Positions 19,970 through 29,320 of a stretch of DNA of 64,000 bases are shown here, piece after piece; within the stretch, counting starts at the first letter, position 1; every line of letters starts with the position of its first letter. A model generated the notes under the pieces. That model saw only the letters and a list, made by a program, of their open reading frames with translations. It was not told where the DNA came from and did no database searches. The translations under genes were made by a program, and so were the position numbers. Where the stretch lies: the NCBI GenBank assembly GCA_016711125.1, contig JADJTQ010000010.1, positions 1 through 64,000 of the forward strand, given 5' to 3'. Source of the DNA: Saprospiraceae bacterium. Its GTDB lineage: Bacteria; Bacteroidota; Bacteroidia; Chitinophagales; Saprospiraceae.

Positions 19970-21270
19970 CCAACTTCGGGAATCCAGCTTCCGGCTTATT
20001 GCTTCGCTCAGAGTTGGCAGAGGTCGCAGAGTTTTGGGGTTTGTCCGAACGCTTTCAACTTCCGGCACCGGGCATCCAACATCCAGCTTCCGACTCCCGG
20101 CATTAATCCTCTCGCAGAGTTTGCAGAGTTTTTTTTCGTCAGGTATCAACTAGTCCTAAAATCCATTGATCCCAATAATCCTAATTCTGACAATCACAAC
20201 GTCTCTTGGCATTGGGCTTTCAACTTCCGGCACCGGGCATCCAACATCCAGCTTCCGACTCCCGGCATTAATCCTCTCGCAGAGTTTGCAGAGATCGCAG
20301 AGTTTTTGTCATCAGGGCATCCACCAATCCTAAAATCCATTGATCTTAATAATCCTAATTCTGACAATTTCAAAGTCTCTTGGCATTGGGCCTCCAGCTT
20401 CCGGCACCGGGCATCCAACATCCAGCTTCCGACTCCCGGCATTAATCCTCTCGCAGAGTTTGCAGAGATCGCAGAGTTTTTGTCATCAGGGCATCCACCA
20501 ATCCTAAAATCCATTGATCTTAATAATCCTAATTCTGACAATTTCAAAGTCTCTTGGCTTTGGGCCTCCAGCTTCCGGCACCGGGCATCCAACATCCAGC
20601 TTCCGACTCCCGACATTAATCCTCTCGCAGAGTTGGCAGAGATCGCAAAGTTTTTGTCATCAGGGCATCCACCAATCCTAAAATCCATTGATCTTAATAA
20701 TTAATAATCCTAATTCTGACAATTTCAAAGTCTCTTGGCATTGAGCCCCCAGCTTCCGGCACCGGGCATCCAACATCCAGCTTCCGACCCCCGATATTAA
20801 TCCTCTCGCAGAGTTGGCAGAGATCGCAAAGTTTTTGTCATCAGGGCATCCACCAATCCTAAAATCCATTGATCTTAATAATTAATAATCCTAATTCTGA
20901 CAATTTCAAAGTCTCTTGGCATTGAGCCTCCAGCTTCCGGCACCGGGCATCCAACATCCAGCTTCCGACCCCCGATATTAATCCTCTCGCAGAGATCGCA
21001 GAGTTTTTTTTTCGTCAAGTATCCCAACTAGTCCTAAAATCCATTGGTTCCCAATAATCCTAATTCTGACAATCACAACGTCTCTGGCATTGGGCTTTCA
21101 ACTTCCGGCACCGGGCATCCAACATCCAGCTTCCGACTCCCGGCATTAATCCTCTCGCAGAGTTTGCAGAGATCGCAGAGTTTTTGTCATCAGGGCATCC
21201 ACCAATCCTAAAATCCATTGATCTTAATAATCCTAATTCTGACAGTTACAACGTCCTTGGCATCTGACTT
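19970..21270 (+). repeat. Tandem array of a 165-181-bp intergenic unit (seven copies)
   Basis: The marker TCCGGCACCGGGCATCC recurs at 20061, 20226, 20400, 20574, 20755, 20936 and 21104 (steps 165, 174, 174, 181, 181, 168). The 174/181 difference is a 7-nt duplication in the TTAATAATTAATAATCC segment. Each unit chains word blocks: CATCCAACATCCAGCTTCC, CTCTCGCAGAGTTTGCAGAG(ATCGCAGAG), ATCAGGGCATCC, CCTAAAATCCATTGAT and CCTAATTCTGACAATT. A degenerate partial unit starts near 19970. It fills the convergent gap between GtrA and the serine hydrolase. Long open frames on both strands (for example 19907-20704 plus, 20194-20688 minus) only echo the period. Confidence 0.92.
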
Positions 21271-21300
21271 CCGACTTCCAACCTTATTTTCAAACGGAGG

Positions 21301-21321
21301 AATAGATCCGCCGCTACACTT
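21301..21321 (+). repeat. 21-nt dispersed core repeat, copy 1
   Basis: The 21-nt core (AATAGATCCGCC followed by GCTACACTT) is identical to 31384-31404. It lies between the tandem array and a GGTCTTCCG-type word repeat. In the second copy the core is part of a CGGCG...CGCCG inverted repeat; here the left arm is degenerate. Confidence 0.75.
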
Positions 21322-21418
21322 CTACTCGAGATCTCTCCCGAAGATGTTGGGATCGCTGTCAGGACCTTGCTCTCTTCCGACTCCGGTCTTCCGTCTTCGG
21401 GCTTCCGGCTCATTTTCC

Positions 21419-22972
21419 TTACCCCACGACCCTTCCCTTCAAAACCGGTCTGCGCTCGCTTTTGTCTTGCTTGCCCACACTGTTGATCATCGTCAGTTCA
21501 AGATCACGGTCACTAAATTTAAAGGTCAGCTGATCACCATGGATACCTTCCAGCATTTTGATATTTAATTGGAGAGTATCTTGTTCTACCCAGGTTGCGG
21601 TGGCTCCAATTTTTGAAGGATGATCGGTCCGGAAAAATACCGGAAATGGATATTTGATGGTTGCTGGATTGGTAAGCCATCTTTCAATCCCTGATGTAAT
21701 TTTCTGATCTCCCTCCGATGTTTTAAACACAAAATCAAGTGACTGATTACCCGCAAGTATTTGGATGGAAGACACGTCAAATTGATTTTTATCCAGATGA
21801 ATTGTTTTACTCATTATGGTGCTGTTTGCAAAACTTGCATTTCCTTTTGGGATAGCAAGACTCAGCGTTTTTTGCAATTGCTGGAGATCCTTAAATAACC
21901 CTGTTTTTTCGGGCAGTCTGCTGGCAGAGATCCCAGGCACCAAGTGATCAAAAATAATTTGCATGGATTTGCCCATGTCCCAACTCTCACTGGTGGCGGC
22001 AATCACGATATCCTGTTCAGGCATTACAATGCAGTATTGGCCGTAAGCGCCATCACCCCGGTAGACCCCGGGCATCTTACACTGCCAGAACTGATAGCCA
22101 TAGCCGTTTGACCATTCGGTACTGCCCGGATTGCTAGGAGTATGCCAGGCAGTGGCTTCCGTGACCCATTGTTTGGGGACGACCTGTTTGCCCTGCCATC
22201 GACCCATTTGCAGATAAGTGTGGCCAAAACGAGCAATTGCCTCAGTGTTGACCCTGAGACCAAAACCACCCGCATTGATTCCTTCCGGAGATTTCACCCA
22301 GTCATATTGGCCAATACCCAAGGGCTCAAATAGCCGGGTTTTTAAATATGCTTCCAAGGTCTGACCCGATTGCTTTTGTACGATAGCACTCAACATAAAT
22401 GTGGCTCCGGTATCATATAGGAATTTTGTGCCCGGAGCATGGACCACCGGTGTTTCCAAAAAGGAATGAATCCAGGGCTCGTGGGGCTTACTCAGTACCC
22501 GTGAAAAACTATCTACATCATGCCCGGTATTCATGGTAAGCAAATGCTTTACCGTCATCTTTTGCAGATTAGGATCCTGATATTGTCCTGCAAGCTCCGG
22601 AAAAAAGGACAGCACTTTGGCATCTATATCAAGCAGACCTTCATCCATAGCAAATCCAACAGCTGTGCTGGTAAAACTTTTGGAAAGCGAATAGAGTGTG
22701 TGCACATACTCTGGCTTAAAAGGATCCCACCAACCTTCGGCGATTACCTGACCATGCCTCATAATCATCAAACTATGCCATTCATAATCACAAGAATTGG
22801 CCGAGTTTAGCAGATTAATGATTGCCTGCGAATCGACGCCTTGCGACTCTGGGCTGACCCTCATCAATGACTGGCCTATCCCTGATGTTGACTTACACGC
22901 ATGTAATAAAGGTCCTAACCCAATCATTAGACCAGCACCTGCTAGCTGATTGAGGAAATGTCGTCGATTCAT
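21419..22972 (-). CDS. Exported class C beta-lactamase-fold serine hydrolase
   Basis: About 517 residues from ATG 22972; the frame extends upstream to 23053 but the export leader MNRRHFLNQLAGAGLMIG starts at 22972, with a Cys (HAC) soon after. The SxxK motif is Ser95-Lys98 in HTLYSLSKSF, the Tyr motif is Y186 in FLYDTGA (Y-x-T instead of Y-x-N), and GYGYQFWQ and DGAYGQYCIV mark the C-terminal part. The last ~130 residues form an extra beta domain. The family includes DD-peptidases, esterases and 6-aminohexanoate-dimer hydrolases, so the substrate is open. Its 3' end lies just beyond the repeat array. Confidence 0.87.
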   Translation of the reverse strand: MNRRHFLNQLAGAGLMIGLGPLLHACKSTSGIGQSLMRVSPESQGVDSQAIINLLNSANSCDYEWHSLMIMRHGQVIAEGWWDPFKPEYVHTLYSLSKSFTSTAVGFAMDEGLLDIDAKVLSFFPELAGQYQDPNLQKMTVKHLLTMNTGHDVDSFSRVLSKPHEPWIHSFLETPVVHAPGTKFLYDTGATFMLSAIVQKQSGQTLEAYLKTRLFEPLGIGQYDWVKSPEGINAGGFGLRVNTEAIARFGHTYLQMGRWQGKQVVPKQWVTEATAWHTPSNPGSTEWSNGYGYQFWQCKMPGVYRGDGAYGQYCIVMPEQDIVIAATSESWDMGKSMQIIFDHLVPGISASRLPEKTGLFKDLQQLQKTLSLAIPKGNASFANSTIMSKTIHLDKNQFDVSSIQILAGNQSLDFVFKTSEGDQKITSGIERWLTNPATIKYPFPVFFRTDHPSKIGATATWVEQDTLQLNIKMLEGIHGDQLTFKFSDRDLELTMINSVGKQDKSERRPVLKGRVVG

Positions 22973-23058
22973 TAGATTCATCATTTTTAGTAATACGGCA
23001 AAAGACAGGACTTGTACCAGCGAATTATCTTGATTTAATTGAAACAGCTCCAAGCATT

Positions 23059-23165
23059 TCTTCAGTCATCAGTCATCAGTTCTTCAGTCTTCAGTTCTTC
23101 AGTTCTCAATTCTCAGTTCTCAGTTCTCAGTTCTTCAGGCTTCGGTCTTCAGTCATCAGTCATCG
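23059..23165 (+). repeat. Short-word repeat island, TCAGTTCTTCAG/CAGTCATCAG type
   Basis: About a dozen degenerate 8-10-nt words (CAGTCATCAG, TTCTTCAGTC, CAGTTCTCAG) in direct orientation. It lies 14 bp beyond the 3' end of the dehydratase gene and upstream of the serine hydrolase. The same word family recurs at 63478-63520. Confidence 0.8.
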
Positions 23166-23178
23166 GCTTTCCCATCCG

Positions 23179-24452
23179 CTACTCAAAAAACGGCATACCC
23201 GGTGTCGCATACTTTTTCATGGCCTCAAAATTAATATCGACACCGATACCTGGTGTTTCGGAGACCGTGATAAAGCCATTTTCGATTTTGAGTTTATCGT
23301 AGATCACGATTTCATCAAACATCGGATCGGTGTGATAATAAATCTGCCATTCCAGAATCATGAAATTGGGCACCGTAGCACATACATGACAAGATGCCAT
23401 CGCTCCTAAAAAGGTGGCGACCATGTGAGGAGCAAATGGCACATAGTAGAGATTAGCTAAATTGGCAATGCGCTGCGCTTCTCCTAATCCTCCGGCTTTC
23501 TGCAAATCCGGCATGATAATATCAACCGCTCCCTTTTCCAGCATCTCCCGGAAACCATAAGCGAGATAGACATTTTCCCCGGCACAAATCGGTGTGCTGG
23601 TAGAGGCAGTAATTTTCTGATAAGCATCGATATTTTCAGCCGGTATCGGTTCTTCCAGCCACATTAGATTAAGCGGTTCAATCATTTTGGCCACACGCTC
23701 CCCCGTTGTCGTATCATACCTACCATGCATGTCGGCGCAGATATCAATATAAGGACCAACCGCCTCCCGAGCAGCCGCCAGTTGATTGTACATCCGTTCC
23801 AATTCTCCAGGGCTAGCCGTCCAATTATATAAATCATACTTTGCCGGATCCGAGCGCTGATCCAAGTCAAACTTGATGGCGGTAAATCCCATGTCTTTGG
23901 CGGTTGATGCGTTTTCCGCAAAATCTTTTGGCGATGGCAGATTATTCTGATAAAGCGCCGTATCGCAATAAACCCTGATTTTATCCCGGAACTTACCACC
24001 CAACAATTGATAAACCGGTAGCCCCAATGATTTGCCGGCCAAATCCCAAAGAGCCGATTCAACTGCCGACATAGTAGCTACATACATACCTGACTGGCCA
24101 CCACTAAAAACCCCGGCACGACGGATATCTTCAAAAAGTCGGTGTACCGCCAAAGGGCTCTTATCTTTCAGCATCCGGGCAAATCGCTTGACCAGGTGAT
24201 AACCCCCTATTGTAGCATCGACACCCTCGCCACATCCGTAAATATCCTGATTGGTCTCGATTTTTACAAAAAGTCCATTGCCACCCCGGATAAATCCGCA
24301 TTTAAGATCCGTGATTTTGAGATCGGATGGGCTAGATGTCATGGGAGTTTTTGGAGAGCTTCCTGATATTGGCTACCAAATCCAGCGGCCAAAGGAAATG
24401 CTCCCATCATGGCACTTTTCTTTAAAAAAGATCGTCGGGCATTTTTTTGCAT
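23179..24452 (-). CDS. Tat-exported enolase-superfamily dehydratase (mandelate racemase/galactonate dehydratase-like; frameshift after the leader)
   Basis: The catalytic body (387 residues from 24342) is a mandelate-racemase-type enolase-superfamily enzyme. Metal ligands are D204 (CADMHG), E230 (WLEEP) and E256 (CAGEN), the base is K157 in AIKFD, and H306 (PFAPHM) pairs with D279 (MPDLQ). Such enzymes dehydrate aldonic acids to 2-keto-3-deoxy acids or racemise acids. Immediately upstream, in another frame, 24452-24345 encodes a twin-arginine leader (NARRSFLKKSAMMGAFPLAAG) that ends exactly where the body starts. One base change fuses them, so I read a Tat-exported enzyme. It starts 11 bp after the RraA-like gene on the same strand. 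Confidence 0.85.
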
Positions 24453-24463
24453 ATCAATTGTTT

Positions 24464-25411
24464 TTACCAGGTTCTTGATTCAAGTAATTTTTTTATTTGC
24501 TCTTTCGATACGGGCAATTCATCGATGTGGTCATTTAACCATTGAGAAAAATCTTTTTCAATTTCTGCTGACCAGCGATTATCTATTTCTGCTGCACTAT
24601 ATTTTTTTTCTCGAATCCGGGAATGTCCAAACATATCCCGAAGTCGCACCACTTCTGATGTAGTCACCACTTTTTCCGCCAGTTGGGGTGGTATAAAAAT
24701 AACACCACCATCTCTACCCAATACTACGTCGCCTGGCATGACCATCACTTTCCCAATCCTGGTTGGTGTGTTCAATCCCACCAAAGTTGTATTAAGACGG
24801 TTCTCGGGATTATTTAAGTGATGGGATGGATGATAACTTCTCACGAAGGAGGTAAATCCTTCGATATCCCGAAGACCATTGATATCACGAATAGCTCCAT
24901 TGTATACAATCCCATTTCCTGAGTTAGTGAAAATCGCATTACCGACATTATCACCAATCGTAGGGCCGTCTACGTGAGCTTCAAAATTATCGCCCACATA
25001 CACATCTCCGGGCACCAGCATGGCAACCGGCCAGGCATTCTGCGATTTTATTCGACCATCCTGATCATGACCCTTGTCATCAATGGCTCGCTGTACATCT
25101 GGTCTCCCCGGCATAAAAGTAGCCGTGAGAGCTCTGCCAACGAGGATATTCTCCGGGTGAATCACAAGCCAGTTTTCTTCATACTGGTAGTGATAACCCT
25201 CATTGCGCAAGACAGCCCAGGCTTCCTCGTGAGTGACCAACTTCATGCGTTCAATGATTTCGTCAGAAACTTTAGGCCTACCATCTTCAAATCGTTCACC
25301 TTTCCACTCCCGGGTGAGATGAAGGAGATATTCTTTTGAAATCTGTTGGCCAAAGGTACTTGCACCCATCGCTATACAAATACCCATAATAAAAATTCTA
25401 TTGCAAAGCAT
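24464..25411 (-). CDS. Exported RraA-like aldolase
   Basis: About 315 residues. ATG 25411 gives a signal peptide (CNRIFIMGICIAMGASTFGQ); an in-frame ATG at 25444 is an alternative. The RraA/HMG-aldolase fold is shown by VPGDVYVGD, GDNVGNAIFTNSGNGIVYNG and AIRDINGLRD (the Arg-Asp pair that binds pyruvate and metal), then MPGDVVLGRDGGVIFIP. RraA-like enzymes are class II pyruvate aldolases (4-hydroxy-4-methyl-2-oxoglutarate, 2-keto-3-deoxy acids) or an RNase E inhibitor in Proteobacteria. A signal peptide and a neighbouring sugar-acid dehydratase favour the aldolase role in the periplasm. The N-terminal ~100 residues and a helical C-terminus are extra to the core family. Confidence 0.85.
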   Translation of the reverse strand: MLCNRIFIMGICIAMGASTFGQQISKEYLLHLTREWKGERFEDGRPKVSDEIIERMKLVTHEEAWAVLRNEGYHYQYEENWLVIHPENILVGRALTATFMPGRPDVQRAIDDKGHDQDGRIKSQNAWPVAMLVPGDVYVGDNFEAHVDGPTIGDNVGNAIFTNSGNGIVYNGAIRDINGLRDIEGFTSFVRSYHPSHHLNNPENRLNTTLVGLNTPTRIGKVMVMPGDVVLGRDGGVIFIPPQLAEKVVTTSEVVRLRDMFGHSRIREKKYSAAEIDNRWSAEIEKDFSQWLNDHIDELPVSKEQIKKLLESRTW

Positions 25412-25624
25412 CTGTGTTACATTTTCAGGTAAAGAATTGGTCATTAATCTATTGACAGGCTTAAGTTAATCATTCTCTCGAATCTACCACAAAACACTGC
25501 TCATTGATTTTGGGTGCACTATGAATAGTATTCAAGCCGGTCATCAATATGATCATTAGAACATGTCGAATCAAATCCTGAGGACTTTAAGAGAAGTCAA
25601 TCTTAAGAAATCTATTAATGCAGT

Positions 25625-26245
25625 TTAAAAGTTGGAATGGTGGTCACGAGGTACATTCGTACTGTAGTAATCATCAATGTCGTATGTTCCTGAAAAAGCC
25701 ACAATCCCTTTTATCAAATCTTTGGGTAATTTCCTTGTATCAAGATATCTCACTTCCATAGCAACCAAAGTAGCCAGATGGGCACCTGATGAAAAGCCCC
25801 CAACCACAATTTTTGTACGACCAATTCCATAGGCATCAGAGTTGACGAACAACCATTGAATGGCATCAGCAATATCTTCAATATGAGCGGGATGCTGCAC
25901 ACCTTCTTTTCAGGTGGTATCTCTCCAAATCTTCGAGCTTAGTCTATGACCAACCGATGCCACTATGATACCCTGCTTTGCCAATTGTCTGGCCAATTCC
26001 ATCTCGACATCCTTATCACCATGAGACCAGGCTCCTCCTCCTATCCAAACCAATAATGGGCTATCCTTTAACCCTTTATTGCCAACAAGATTTAAGGTTT
26101 AACAACTATCGCTCTTCAGCTGACCATATGGCAAATCATTGATTTCCCATAGTTCTACCTCCTGACCCTGAGCACCGGAACTTACGAGTAAAATAAGGAG
26201 GCTCGCCACCAGCTTGATCATATTTAACCATGGAAAACTATTCAT
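25625..26245 (-). pseudogene. Dead alpha/beta-hydrolase (BD-FAE-like esterase), two nonsense codons, 3' truncated
   Basis: A single reading frame from ATG 26245 (signal peptide IKLVASLLILLVSSGAQG) runs to 25625 but has in-frame stops TAA at 26101-26099 and TGA at 25912-25910. Between and after them the coding pattern is clear: VWIGGGAWSHGDKD (oxyanion HGGG-like), VASVGHRLS, HPAHIEDIADAIQW, and the nucleophile elbow VVGGFSSGAHLATL. The frame ends early, before the catalytic Asp and His expected ~70 residues later. These are base substitutions and truncation, not homopolymer slips. The former role was probably a secreted carbohydrate esterase. Confidence 0.85.
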
Positions 26246-26349
26246 GATAATATGTCTTTTCTCAAATTGTGTTTTGAAATAGTCTTAGACAAGTGGTTCT
26301 CAAATATTTGCACAATACCCTCTAATTTTGTTCGAAACGAACGACTCCA

Positions 26350-26772
26350 CTATCCATATTTATCGGTCATGTACTCATAGGCTGATTTGCTGAGCTCCTC
26401 CAAAATATCCCATTCTACATCTTCCAGTTTATTAATGTACAGGCATGATTTTCCGGTTTTAAATTTTCCCAGTTTCTCCATCAGATTATCATAGCGATCA
26501 AATCCCGGCACAATGTACAATGTCAGGTTTTGTGCTCGGGGAGAAAAACCAACCTTCATAGAATCCCCTTCCCTCCCACTCTCATACCTATAATGATAGT
26601 CGCCAAAACCCACAATATTGGTGCCCCACATTTTAGGCGCAGCACCACTTATCTTTTGCATCATTGAGACGATTTTTCTTGCATCTTTTTGCTTCTGCCC
26701 GTCCGTGATCGAACTTAAAAACTCTTCGACACTATTGCTGGTTTCAACCGTCTTGTTTTTTGCTTTATCCAT
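26350..26772 (-). CDS. DUF1801 (YdhG-like) protein
   Basis: 140 residues with the DUF1801 pattern: SVEEFLSSITDGQKQKDARK, MMQKISGAAPKMWGTNIVGFGDYHYRY, SPRAQNLTLYIVPGF and LGKFKTGKSCLYINKL. This matches the usual length and order of the family (relatives of YdhG and iron-chaperone-like proteins). No signal, cytoplasmic. Its biochemical role is unknown. Confidence 0.88.
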   Translation of the reverse strand: MDKAKNKTVETSNSVEEFLSSITDGQKQKDARKIVSMMQKISGAAPKMWGTNIVGFGDYHYRYESGREGDSMKVGFSPRAQNLTLYIVPGFDRYDNLMEKLGKFKTGKSCLYINKLEDVEWDILEELSKSAYEYMTDKYG

Positions 26773-26850
26773 TGGTTCTGCATTTCCTCCTAATGATCCA
26801 TGTGTTGATTAATAACCAAAAATAAAAATAACCACTTCTAAAACAAATTC

Positions 26851-26900
26851 TCAAATAACTACTGCTTTCACTGACTCAAATAACTGCTGCTTTCACTGAT
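26851..26900 (+). repeat. Two adjacent 25-bp direct repeats
   Basis: 26851-26875 and 26876-26900 are the same 25-mer (TCAAATAACT then a 15-nt tail) except for two transitions. It sits just beyond the 3' end of the ABC permease gene. Confidence 0.8.
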
Positions 26901-26916
26901 TCTGAATTATACTCAA

Positions 26917-27739
26917 CTACCAATCCTTTTTCTTGAGAATAAAGTAACTCAGCCCCAAATTTACTGCGAGCCATCCCAACACAATCACTGTCTCCCGGAT
27001 ACCAACATATTCCTGAAATTCCCTTAGAAAATATTTAGGAAAGGGTACCGGAATCAAATTATAGAGACTGCGAACCGGTAATAAACTGACAGAACTTCGA
27101 ATTGTATCATAAACATGAGGAAAATTCTCTAAGAAAATGCCCAAAAAAGGCTCGAACATAATGGTGTATAAAAACAAACCAACAATCACTAAACCTGCCT
27201 TCGGAATTAACAAAGTTATCCAAAAACAGAATGAAAGATAAGTCAGCAAAACCAGAAAATAAGCCAATACGAAATCAAGCGATTGTAAAACATAGGGATA
27301 GCCTTCTTCATTTGAGTAGAGACCACCCATCACCAGTCCCAAAATAAATAAAAAGATGGTTGCAAAAAACACTCAGCACTAAAATATGGATCAATTTTGA
27401 TAACCAAAACTCCGATTTACTGAGGCCATCAATAATATTTTGTCGCAAGGTTCGATAACTGTCATCATTAGCTACCGAAATCACCACAATAAATCCCAAT
27501 ATTATCTTACAGAAGGAGCCTAAATAAGCGCTATTCTGCCAAACATCGGGAAAATCATAAAGTGGAATCAGGGTAGGATCCAGACCGTTAAAATCGGCTC
27601 CCTGCCTTTTTAAAAACTGCAGAAATAATAAACCACCACAACACACTAATGCCACTGCCAATAAATACATAGTCACCAACACCCAGTATGGCCGGTAATT
27701 TTTCATTTTCCACCACTCTATTTGCCAAAGTCTAATCAT
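26917..27739 (-). CDS. ABC-2 type transporter permease (one frameshift)
   Basis: About 274 residues, six predicted TM helices. It starts RLWQIEWWKMKNYRPYW with a first TM, has DDSYRTLRQNIIDGLSKSEFWLSKL before the next hydrophobic set (typical of ABC-2 permeases), and ends in SYFILKKKDW. The frame breaks in an A6 run at 27364-27369 (T6 on the coding strand). One more base restores VLSVFFATIFLFIL. It overlaps the 3' end of the ATPase gene by 8 bp, so the two make an exporter. The substrate is unknown. Confidence 0.85.
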
Positions 27740-28622
27740 GCTCTGCTAAAATTCGTAAAAACTGCTCCTCCAGATTTCCGCTTTTTTCACGTAAAAGTGT
27801 CAGAACAACGCCATGACTAATCAGATATTGATTGAGTTGCTCCGTCGTAATGTCTGACGCGCTCACTATGAGACGGTCGTCTTTTTGCTCGATTTTTTGA
27901 AAATTCCCAAAACCAGTGAGGACCCTGGTTAGTTGTGGCATATTCCGTGATGCCAGCTCTATGGTCGATTGATTGGTCAATGCATCTTTTACACTGCCCT
28001 GGTAGAGTTTCTGGCCCTTACCTAGTACCATAAAATGCGAACAAACACGTTGTACCTCGTCCAATAAATGGCTAGCCAAAATAATCGTCTTACCTATTCC
28101 CGCTATTCTGCGAATGAGGTTTCTGATCTCAACGATTCCTTGCGGGTCCAATCCATTGGTCGGCTCATCCAGGATTAAGACACTGGGATCGGACAATAGG
28201 GCAGATGCGATGGCAAGTCTTTGCTTCATGCCCAGTGAATATGTTTTGAAAGGGTCATTCTTACGATCCCATAAATCAACAAGCTTCAGTACCGGTTCGA
28301 TTGCAGATCGGTCAACATCTTTTATCCTTCCTGCAATCGCTAAATTTTGGTATCCGGTCAGATAAGGATAAAAACATGGGGTTTCCAGGATTGCTCCAAT
28401 TTTTTTACGGACATTTTTTTGCTCATTTTCGCCAAACCAGCTAAAAGTGCCTGAGGTCGGCTGCACGACCTGCAGTAAGAGAGCGAGGGTCGTCGTCTTG
28501 CCGCTTCCATTAGGACCTAAAAACCCAAACACCATGCCCTCTTCAATAGAAAGATCCAGTCCATCCAATGCATGGATTTTGCCATAAAATTTTGTGAGTT
28601 GTTTGGTGTCTAAAATTTGCAC
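27732..28622 (-). CDS. ABC transporter ATP-binding protein
   Basis: 296 residues. Walker A GPNGSGKTT (about 36-44), Q-loop region GAILETPCFYPYLTG, signature SLGMKQRLAIA, Walker B VLILDEPTNGLDP and switch His in LASHLLDEV. The last ~80 residues form the C-terminal domain common to gliding-motility/Nod-type and antibiotic ABC-2 exporters. It is flanked by its permease downstream and a lipoprotein 12 bp upstream, all on one strand. Confidence 0.92.
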   Translation of the reverse strand: MQILDTKQLTKFYGKIHALDGLDLSIEEGMVFGFLGPNGSGKTTTLALLLQVVQPTSGTFSWFGENEQKNVRKKIGAILETPCFYPYLTGYQNLAIAGRIKDVDRSAIEPVLKLVDLWDRKNDPFKTYSLGMKQRLAIASALLSDPSVLILDEPTNGLDPQGIVEIRNLIRRIAGIGKTIILASHLLDEVQRVCSHFMVLGKGQKLYQGSVKDALTNQSTIELASRNMPQLTRVLTGFGNFQKIEQKDDRLIVSASDITTEQLNQYLISHGVVLTLLREKSGNLEEQFLRILAEHD

Positions 28623-28634
28623 AATTACTTAGGT

Positions 28635-29237
28635 TTATTCTTCAATAATCACCTTGCTCAAGGTATCCTGATTGAGGCTATCCACAGAAATACTGTCTTT
28701 TGTTGCATCATCCTCCTCTCTTTGTATACCTACCAATGAAAATACATCCAAAAAATCTTCCCCGATACTGGTTGAATCAGCAGATAATGTTTGGATTAAT
28801 TGATTGAGGCTCCATATATTAATCTGACCTACGATGTCAGCAAGGTAATATTCGTATTTCGTGGGCACCATGAGAATGGACTGGTTCGGGTCCTCTTTAC
28901 CAAGAAAATAAATTCGCCGGCCGTTCAGATTAACGGTGGCATATTCCTCAAAATGCTCTTCAGCCTGGAGTCTTAATTTTAAATCCACCACATCATCCAC
29001 TCCAAATTCATCTTTCATACGGTATACCACCAATTTCCTGACATTCCTGATTAATTGGTAATAGTCCGGATTGTCCTTCAAATTAACAGCACGCATAATG
29101 CCGGGATAAAAGAAAAAGGTTCTGTCTACCCCATCCCCATCTTTCAACTCTGAAAGGACTTCGCTAGTAGTATAATGCTCAGATTGGCAAGCTATTATGC
29201 TCAGGACGATTAGAATTGGAAAAATGATATTTTTCAA
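28635..29237 (-). CDS. Lipoprotein, DUF4252-like
   Basis: 200 residues. The lipoprotein signal is NIIFPILIVLSIIAC with Cys about 17. The body has FFFYPGIMRAVNLKDNPDY, VRKLVVYRMK and NLNGRRIYFLGKEDPNQSILMV, which recall the Bacteroidota DUF4252 family. The acidic tail (EEDDATKDSISVDS) is low complexity. First gene of the ABC exporter unit. Function unknown; assignment to DUF4252 is from memory of the pattern. Confidence 0.7.
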   Translation of the reverse strand: MKNIIFPILIVLSIIACQSEHYTTSEVLSELKDGDGVDRTFFFYPGIMRAVNLKDNPDYYQLIRNVRKLVVYRMKDEFGVDDVVDLKLRLQAEEHFEEYATVNLNGRRIYFLGKEDPNQSILMVPTKYEYYLADIVGQINIWSLNQLIQTLSADSTSIGEDFLDVFSLVGIQREEDDATKDSISVDSLNQDTLSKVIIEE

Positions 29238-29320
29238 AATATGCTGTTAGCATTTAGATTTCCAATATAGTATTTCTCAGACATCGGGTTGACAGAAATC
29301 GACCGACATCAATGAATGGA

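Noticed and set aside
19907..20704. A 265-codon open frame, with other frames on the minus strand, across the tandem array
   Set aside because: The translation simply repeats with the DNA unit in several frames on both strands, with no start context or known domain.
5725..21270. CRISPR array
   Set aside because: Both arrays have long units without short conserved repeats separated by unique spacers, and no cas genes are present.
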